Shown: one piece after another, positions 6,233 to 9,919 of the stretch
Layout: each line of letters begins with the position of its first letter
Numbering within the stretch: position 1 is the first letter of the stretch
NCBI GenBank assembly: GCA_905234355.1
Contig: CAJOHP010000091.1
Span: 1 to 9,919 of the forward strand
DNA: 9,919 nt
Origin: an uncultured Prevotella sp.
GTDB taxonomy: Bacteria > Bacteroidota > Bacteroidia > Bacteroidales > Bacteroidaceae
Direction of reading: 5' to 3'
Program-made: the position numbers and the translations under genes
The notes under the pieces: model-generated
Told to the model about the DNA's origin: nothing
The model's database searches: none
The model's input: the letters and a program-made list of their open reading frames with translations, nothing else

Positions 6233-6240
6233 TAATTTTG
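6233..6240 (+). promoter_or_regulatory. Bacteroidetes -7 box of the ptb-buk operon
   Basis: TAATTTTG matches TAnnTTTG and ends 51 nt before the ptb ATG at 6292, giving a likely leader of about 45 nt. No clear -33 TTTG is present; the palindrome at 6181-6219 lies just upstream, which would fit activator-dependent transcription. Confidence 0.65.
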
Positions 6241-6291
6241 CATCGCAATGTTCGCCTCGGCGTGCATAGAGACTTATATACCTATTATTAT

Positions 6292-7188
6292 ATGGAAGCA
6301 ATAAGAAACTTCGACGAGCTGGTGGCTCATCTGTCGCGTCGCACCCAGCGCACGCGTGTGGCAGTGGCCTGTCCTTACGACCAGTCGTCGCAGGGCGCCG
6401 TGGAGCGTGCCCTGGAGTGTGGCGTGGCCGACGTGGTGCTCGTGGGCGACGAGCAGCGCATGCAGCAGGTGGGCGCCGCGTGGCCCGACCGTGTGAGGCG
6501 CGTGAGTGCCACCGACGACGACGATGCTGCCCGCAAGGCCGTGGACATCGTGCGCGAAGGCGGTGCCGACGTGCTGATGAAGGGTCTGCTCAACACCGAC
6601 AACCTGCTGCACGCCGTGCTCAACAAGCAGACGGGCATCATGCCCCGCGGCCACGTGCTCACCCACCTCACCTGTGCCCATCTGCCGCAGTATGAGCGGC
6701 TGCTGTTCTTCACCGACGCCGCCGTGATACCCTATCCCACGGCCGCACAGCGCCGCGAGCAGCTGCGCTACGTGCTCGACCTCTGCCGCCTCATGGGGGT
6801 GGAGCAGCCGCGCGTGTCGCTCATCAACTGTTCGGAGAAGGTCAACGAGAAGTTCTTCCCCTTCACCGTGGACTATCAGGAGCTGATAGCCGAGGTGCAG
6901 GCCGGGGCGTTCGGCAGCTGCATCGTCGACGGGCCGCTGGACCTGAAGACGTCGCTCTCGCCCGCCACACTGCTCAAGAAAGGCATCAGCTCGCCCCTCG
7001 AGGGCCGTGCCGACGCCCTCATCTTCCCCGACATACAGTCGGCCAACGTGTTCTATAAGACCATCACCCTGTTCTGCGGCGCACAGACGGCCGGCATCCT
7101 GCGCGGCCCGCAGGTGCCCGTGGTGCTGCCCTCGCGAGGCGACAGTGCTGAAAACAAGTTCTGCTCGCTCGCACTGGCGTCGCTCTAA
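6292..7188 (+). CDS. ptb: Phosphate butyryltransferase
   Basis: Cytoplasmic enzyme of 298 residues exchanging the CoA of butyryl-CoA (or branched acyl-CoA such as isobutyryl-CoA) for phosphate. Features of the phosphate acetyl/butyryltransferase family are visible: an N-terminal VAVACPYDQSSQGAVERAL segment, ADVVLVGDE, VLMKGLLNTDNLLHAVLNK (M96-K97-G98), a DGPLDLKTSLSP segment around residue 210, DALIFPDIQSANVFYK, and a GPQVPVVLPSRGDSAENK C-terminus. The length fits Ptb rather than the larger Pta. The identity is reinforced by butyrate kinase starting 22 nt downstream. The ATG at 6292 is chosen because upstream in-frame codons belong to the leader and overlap the promoter. No genes for butyryl-CoA synthesis or 2-oxoacid oxidation are in the window, so straight-chain versus branched-chain use is undecided. 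Confidence 0.93.
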   Translation: MEAIRNFDELVAHLSRRTQRTRVAVACPYDQSSQGAVERALECGVADVVLVGDEQRMQQVGAAWPDRVRRVSATDDDDAARKAVDIVREGGADVLMKGLLNTDNLLHAVLNKQTGIMPRGHVLTHLTCAHLPQYERLLFFTDAAVIPYPTAAQRREQLRYVLDLCRLMGVEQPRVSLINCSEKVNEKFFPFTVDYQELIAEVQAGAFGSCIVDGPLDLKTSLSPATLLKKGISSPLEGRADALIFPDIQSANVFYKTITLFCGAQTAGILRGPQVPVVLPSRGDSAENKFCSLALASL

Positions 7189-7210
7189 CCCCCCCCTCCA
7201 CAGAAAGCCT

Positions 7211-8278
7211 ATGCTCATACTTGTCATCAACCCGGGCTCCACGTCGACGAAGATGGCCGTCTACGAAGACGAGCAGCCCATGGTGCTCCGCAGCATCAGC
7301 CACACCCCCGAGGAGCTGGCCCCCTTCGACGACGTGCTCGACCAGATGGACTACCGCAAGCAGCTCGTGCTCAGCGAGCTGCAGCGCATGAACGTGCCGA
7401 TGGAGTTTGACGCCGTCATAGGCCGCGGCGGACTGGTGAAGCCCGTGGCCGGCGGCGTCTACGAGATCAACCAGGCCATGCTCGACGATACCCACTCGGG
7501 CATAGCCATGCACAACCACGCCTGCAACCTGGGCTGCCTCATCGCCTACGACATAGCGCAGACGATACCGGGCTGCCGCTCGTTTATCGCCGACCCCGGC
7601 GTGGTCGACGAGCTCAACGACTACGCGCGCATCAGCGGGTCGCCCCTCATGGGCCGCATCTGCATCTGGCATGCGCTGAACCAGCGCGCCATAGCGCGGC
7701 GCTTTGCCAACGAGATAGGCAAGCGATACGAAGACCTCAATCTCATCATCTGCCATCTGGGCGGCGGCATCTCTGTGGCGGCCCACGAGAAAGGACGGGC
7801 CGTCGACGCCAACAATGCCCTGGACGGCGAGGGGCCCTTCTCGCCCGAGCGCGCCGGCAGCCTGCCCGCCGTAGACCTGATACGACTCTGCTTCAGCGGC
7901 AAGTACACCGAGAAGCAACTGCTCAAGCGCATTGCCGGAAAGGCGGGGCTCAATGCCCACCTGGGCACCAACAACGTCAAGGAGATAGAGCAGCGCATAG
8001 CCGACGGCGACACCCACGCCGAGCTGATACTCAATGCCATGATCTACCACGTGGCGAAGAACATCGTGGCCGAGGGCGCCGTGTTCTGCGGCAAGGTCGA
8101 CGCCATACTGCTCACAGGCGGACTGGCCCGATCGGAGTATGTCATCAGCCGGCTGCGCAAGCGCATAGAGTTTCTCGCTCCCACCTACTGCTTCCCCGGC
8201 GAAGACGAGATGGGGGCACTGGCGCTCAACGCCCTCGCCGTGTTGCGAGGACAGCGCGACGTGGCAGTCTATGACTGA
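7211..8278 (+). CDS. buk: Butyrate kinase
   Basis: Cytoplasmic acetokinase-family kinase of 355 residues, the family's usual length. It converts butyryl phosphate and ADP to butyrate and ATP, completing the step begun by Ptb. Visible motifs are the N-terminal phosphate loop VINPGSTSTK (residues 5-14), GRGGLVKPVAGGVYEIN, HNHACNLG, FIADPGVVDEL, the second family signature CHLGGGIS (H182 in it) followed by DANNALDGEGPFSPERAG, and ILLTGGLARSE near the C-terminus. The ATG at 7211 starts the conserved strand directly; longer in-frame starts would overlap ptb and add non-homologous sequence. It is separated from ptb by 22 nt containing a run of eight C. Branched-chain acyl phosphates are possible alternative substrates. 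Its TGA stop begins a reduced heptad element that precedes the next lipoprotein gene. Confidence 0.95.
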   Translation: MLILVINPGSTSTKMAVYEDEQPMVLRSISHTPEELAPFDDVLDQMDYRKQLVLSELQRMNVPMEFDAVIGRGGLVKPVAGGVYEINQAMLDDTHSGIAMHNHACNLGCLIAYDIAQTIPGCRSFIADPGVVDELNDYARISGSPLMGRICIWHALNQRAIARRFANEIGKRYEDLNLIICHLGGGISVAAHEKGRAVDANNALDGEGPFSPERAGSLPAVDLIRLCFSGKYTEKQLLKRIAGKAGLNAHLGTNNVKEIEQRIADGDTHAELILNAMIYHVAKNIVAEGAVFCGKVDAILLTGGLARSEYVISRLRKRIEFLAPTYCFPGEDEMGALALNALAVLRGQRDVAVYD

Positions 8279-8299
8279 GCAGATGAGATAAATGATTAC
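8275..8299 (+). repeat. Reduced stop-associated heptad element after butyrate kinase
   Basis: After the buk TGA (8276-8278) comes one ATGAGAT unit (8283-8289), AA, and then the tail ATGATTAC (8292-8299). The same tail ends the two longer arrays. The tail is 28 nt from the ATG of the next lipoprotein, close to the 30 nt seen at 4198-4227. Confidence 0.55.
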
Positions 8300-8319
8300 A
8301 TAACGTATTATTCCAAACT

Positions 8320-9243
8320 ATGAAGAAACTGTTTTACTGGGTGTTTGCCGCCACCCTCATCAGCGGCGCAGGTATGCTCACATCGTGCACCAATGCTTCA
8401 GCCGACAATCCTGTCGTCCCCGCGCGGCAGCGTGTCATCCACTTCGAAGGCATAGAGAACGCCCGCGACATGGGCGGACTCGTCATGCAGGACGGCCGCA
8501 CCGTGCGCTTCGACATGCTCGTGCGTAGCGGCAATCTCTCGAAGGCCACCGATGCCGACGTGGCCATCCTTCAGAACCAGTACCGCCTCAGCGACGTCTT
8601 CGACTTCCGCTTCGAGCAGGAGGAGACCGCAGCCCCCGACCGCGTCATCAGCGGTGTGAGCTACACCCGTCTCTCCACGCTCCCACAGTCGTTCATAAGC
8701 ATGGCCTCGATGGCTTCGGGCTCAGGCGGTGTAGACACCCGCGACATGGGCGCACTGCTCGCGCAGTACCTCTTCGACCCGCGGCTGCAGACAATGGCCA
8801 AGCAGCTCTATCCGGCTATCGTGACCGACCAGCAGGCGCAGGCCTACTACGGACAGTTCCTGCGTGGCGTGCTCGCTGCCAGGGGCGGCGTGCTCTGGCA
8901 CTGCTCGCAGGGCAAGGACCGCGCTGGATGGGCGTCGGCTTTCGTCCTGGCTGCTCTCGGAGCCAGCAGGGACGTCATCGTCGAGGACTTCGACATGTCC
9001 AACCAGAGCTATGCTGCCAAGGTGGAGGCGCTCTCTGCACAGGTGCGCGACAAGGAAGGCGGCGACGCCGCCGTGGCCGTCATAAAGGCACTGGTGGGTG
9101 TGAGCCGCGAGAACTTCGAGGCCACGCTCGACCTGATAGACCAGCAATACGGCTCTATGGCGCAATACCTGGAGAAGCAGCTCGGATTCTCCAAGGAGGA
9201 GCAGGCGCAGCTCAGGGCTAAATACCTGACTGCTGCTAAGTGA
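8320..9243 (+). CDS. Lipoprotein tyrosine-protein phosphatase (Y_phosphatase3-like)
   Basis: Predicted membrane-anchored phosphatase of 307 residues. The leader ends GMLTSC, giving lipidated C23, followed by a short ASADNP tether. The catalytic domain has ENARDMGG (residues 46-53), the counterpart of the NFRDLGG motif of this family. Its P-loop HCSQGKDRAGW contains the C-x5-R active site, C195 to R201, where Cys is the nucleophile. The GKDR-[TA]-G form is that of bacterial tyrosine/phosphoinositide phosphatases such as Listeria LipA. The active-site residues are intact. Because it is exported and lipidated, its substrates are outside the cytoplasm and cannot be named. It starts 41 nt after buk and could be co-transcribed; no clear promoter lies between. 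The N-terminal 31 residues align without gaps with the lipoprotein at 4228. Confidence 0.88.
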   Translation: MKKLFYWVFAATLISGAGMLTSCTNASADNPVVPARQRVIHFEGIENARDMGGLVMQDGRTVRFDMLVRSGNLSKATDADVAILQNQYRLSDVFDFRFEQEETAAPDRVISGVSYTRLSTLPQSFISMASMASGSGGVDTRDMGALLAQYLFDPRLQTMAKQLYPAIVTDQQAQAYYGQFLRGVLAARGGVLWHCSQGKDRAGWASAFVLAALGASRDVIVEDFDMSNQSYAAKVEALSAQVRDKEGGDAAVAVIKALVGVSRENFEATLDLIDQQYGSMAQYLEKQLGFSKEEQAQLRAKYLTAAK

Positions 9244-9307
9244 CGGCTCGCAGCTGCACCTTCTTTTACCTGCTTGACACAGGGGGGCGTGAGCAATGGC
9301 CTCCATT

Positions 9308-9404
9308 TACCCCCTAAACGACCCCCGTCTACCCCCTAAACGACTCCCGTCTACCCCCTAGCCGACGTGCCGCTAGGGGGTAGACGGGGGTCGTTTAGGG
9401 GGTA
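9308..9404. repeat. 22-bp tandem repeat followed by its inverted copy, long hairpin with G-quadruplex potential
   Basis: Two 22-nt units (9308-9329 and 9330-9351) differ by one base. Each is TACCCCCTAAACGAC followed by CCCCGTC or TCCCGTC. A third partial unit is at 9352-9361. The right arm (9372-9404) is the reverse complement of 9330-9362 with one mismatch, giving a 33-bp stem with a 9-nt loop. The minus strand of the left arm carries five G tracts of at least three G, so a quadruplex is possible there. It starts 64 nt after the phosphatase stop and may help end transcription, but no T tail follows. Confidence 0.8.
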
Positions 9405-9461
9405 AACCGCGACCCATGAAGCCCTCACCACAAGACTCGCCCATTCATCCACATATTTTAT

Positions 9462-9469
9462 TACCTTTG
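9462..9469 (+). promoter_or_regulatory. Isolated TAnnTTTG promoter box
   Basis: TACCTTTG matches the -7 consensus and follows an AT-rich tract (ATATTTTATT). No gene follows in this window; downstream are REP copies and the inverted-repeat element. It may belong to a gene beyond the window or to one displaced by the repeats. Confidence 0.45.
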
Positions 9470-9499
9470 CACCAAACATCCTGTGATGCAGGACAGGTG

Positions 9500-9525
9500 C
9501 GGACAGGCATAAAGCCCGTCCCTAC
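9500..9525 (-). repeat. REP-like element (copy E)
   Basis: Exact copy of the 26-nt unit found at 1469-1494, with the CTAC end at 9522-9525. It is a direct repeat of copy F, start to start 45 nt. Confidence 0.85.
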
Positions 9526-9544
9526 AGCGGACACCCGCACATCG

Positions 9545-9621
9545 CGGACAGGCATAAAGCCCGTCCCTACGAGCAGCGAAACGCGCCACCCACTCGTAGG
9601 GACGGGCTTTATGCCTGTCCG
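9545..9621. repeat. Inverted pair of REP-like elements (copies F and G)
   Basis: Copy F (9545-9570) and copy G (9596-9621) are exact inverted copies. The match extends 3 nt inward, so 9545-9573 and 9593-9621 form a perfect 29-bp stem with a 19-nt loop. Here the GTAG/CTAC feet face each other, the opposite of the A/B pair, where they are on the outside. Confidence 0.88.
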
Positions 9622-9628
9622 AAACCAA

Positions 9629-9644
9629 GGGTTTTATGCCTGTC
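9629..9644 (+). repeat. Partial REP-like element (copy H)
   Basis: The stretch GGGTTTTATGCCTGTC matches the distal half of the unit with one change and lacks the GTAG foot. It directly follows copy G, so it is probably a decayed copy. Confidence 0.5.
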
Positions 9645-9686
9645 TTATGTTTTCCTGAAGGTTCTACTCCATTTCGTTTGTATTGG

Positions 9687-9864
9687 TTACTGACCCCACC
9701 CCCAGCCCCTCCCCTACAAGGGAGGGGAGTGCCATGCGGGGCCGATGGCATGGCATTGTAGGAAGATGCTCACACATGACGTAGGGCATGGTGAGTCGTA
9801 TGTAAGGTGAGCCGCATGGTACTCCCCTCCCTTGTAGGGGAGGGGTCGGGGGTGGGGTCAGTAA
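9687..9864. repeat. 178-bp inverted-repeat (MITE-like) element
   Basis: Arms 9687-9739 and 9812-9864 are 53-bp inverted repeats with three mismatches, separated by 72 nt with no ORF of note. Each arm also has its own hairpin: CCCCTCCC paired with GGGAGGGG around a six-base loop (9706-9727 and 9824-9845). A smaller stem, TGCCATGC/GCATGGCA (9730-9737 and 9748-9755), lies at the inner edge of the left arm. I see no convincing target-site duplication. Whether it is a MITE, a composite of two palindromic repeats, or a structured RNA is open. Confidence 0.75.
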
Positions 9865-9919
9865 TTCACTCGATCAAAAATCGGACAGGAACCGAGTAGT
9901 AATCTATAACTAAAGTTTC

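Larger units (their letters stand above)
5937..6291. other. Divergent intergenic control region between DUF4294 and ptb
   Basis: About 355 nt lacking a long gene. It contains, from left to right, the possible 35-codon minus-strand ORF (5977-6084), a G-rich plus-strand tract near 6089-6111, a minus-strand -7 box (6151-6158), a 39-nt palindrome (6181-6219) and the ptb -7 box (6233-6240). Confidence 0.7.
9244..9919. other. Gene-free repeat-rich region
   Basis: About 676 nt with no gene I can support to the window end. It holds a tandem and inverted G/C-tract repeat (9308-9404), an isolated -7 box (9462-9469), three full and one partial REP-like copies (9500-9644), and a 178-bp inverted-repeat element (9687-9864). 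The last 55 nt show nothing recognisable. Confidence 0.75.

Noticed and set aside
6238..6291. Upstream TTG start for ptb
   Set aside because: The TTG is part of the -7 box TAATTTTG, and the added residues (RLGVHRDLYTYYY) do not resemble a Ptb N-terminus; the ATG at 6292 fits.
7189..7196. Run of eight C between ptb and buk as a phase-variation switch
   Set aside because: It lies after the ptb stop and before the buk start, so slippage would not change either reading frame.
6274..8050. Minus-strand ORFs opposite ptb and buk
   Set aside because: Low-complexity His/Val/Gly-rich translations with no recognisable motifs, lying wholly over two clear genes.
9500..9621. Possible CRISPR array
   Set aside because: Repeats are spaced 45-51 nt start to start, but only three are present, one is inverted, the unit is a hairpin found elsewhere in the window, and no cas gene is nearby.
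9416..9751. ORFs on both strands containing GIKPVPT and RDGLYACP
   Set aside because: These peptides are simply translations of the REP-like repeats in two orientations; there is no supported gene.

Overview
The window looks like chromosomal DNA from an anaerobic member of the Bacteroidota, most likely a GC-rich Prevotellaceae-type bacterium. The evidence is promoter -7 boxes of the Bacteroidetes form TAnnTTTG, a type IX secretion (T9SS) C-terminal sorting signal, lipoproteins with a Bacteroidetes-style Cys-Thr...Asp-Asn-Pro leader, a DUF4294 protein, and an anaerobe-type flavodiiron protein. Species was not determined.

Layout: (1) 2-1329 is the 3' part of a secreted T9SS cargo gene whose sorting domain lies in another frame. 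(2) 1330-1634 is an intergenic region with three REP-like palindromes and a promoter. (3) 1635-4157 holds a secreted clade-2 histidine phosphatase followed 21 nt later by a class A flavodiiron O2/NO reductase. (4) 4228-5058 is a lipoprotein with two lipocalin-like repeats, closed by a strong terminator. (5) 5316-5918 (minus) is a DUF4294 protein, convergent with the lipoprotein. (6) 5919-6291 is a divergent control region with a possible 35-codon minus-strand gene, two opposed TAnnTTTG boxes and a 39-nt palindrome between them. (7) 6292-8278 is ptb-buk, the phosphate butyryltransferase/butyrate kinase pair that conserves the energy of an acyl-CoA thioester as ATP. (8) 8320-9243 is a lipoprotein tyrosine-phosphatase-like enzyme. 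(9) 9244-9919 has no gene I can support and is almost entirely structured repeat DNA.

The genes are mostly ordinary housekeeping, fermentation and envelope functions. The unusual content is between them: a REP family with the GTAG foot and hairpin expected of RAYT-mobilised elements; period-7 arrays (ATGAGAA/ATGAGAG) that begin on the stop codon of the preceding gene and end in a common ATGATTA tail; a matching leader shared by the two lipoproteins that follow two of these tails; a G-rich tandem/inverted repeat; and a 178-bp MITE-like inverted repeat. No complete new multi-gene system is evident. The best candidates for undescribed biology are the stop-anchored heptad arrays, the small ORF, and the palindrome in the ptb divergent promoter region.
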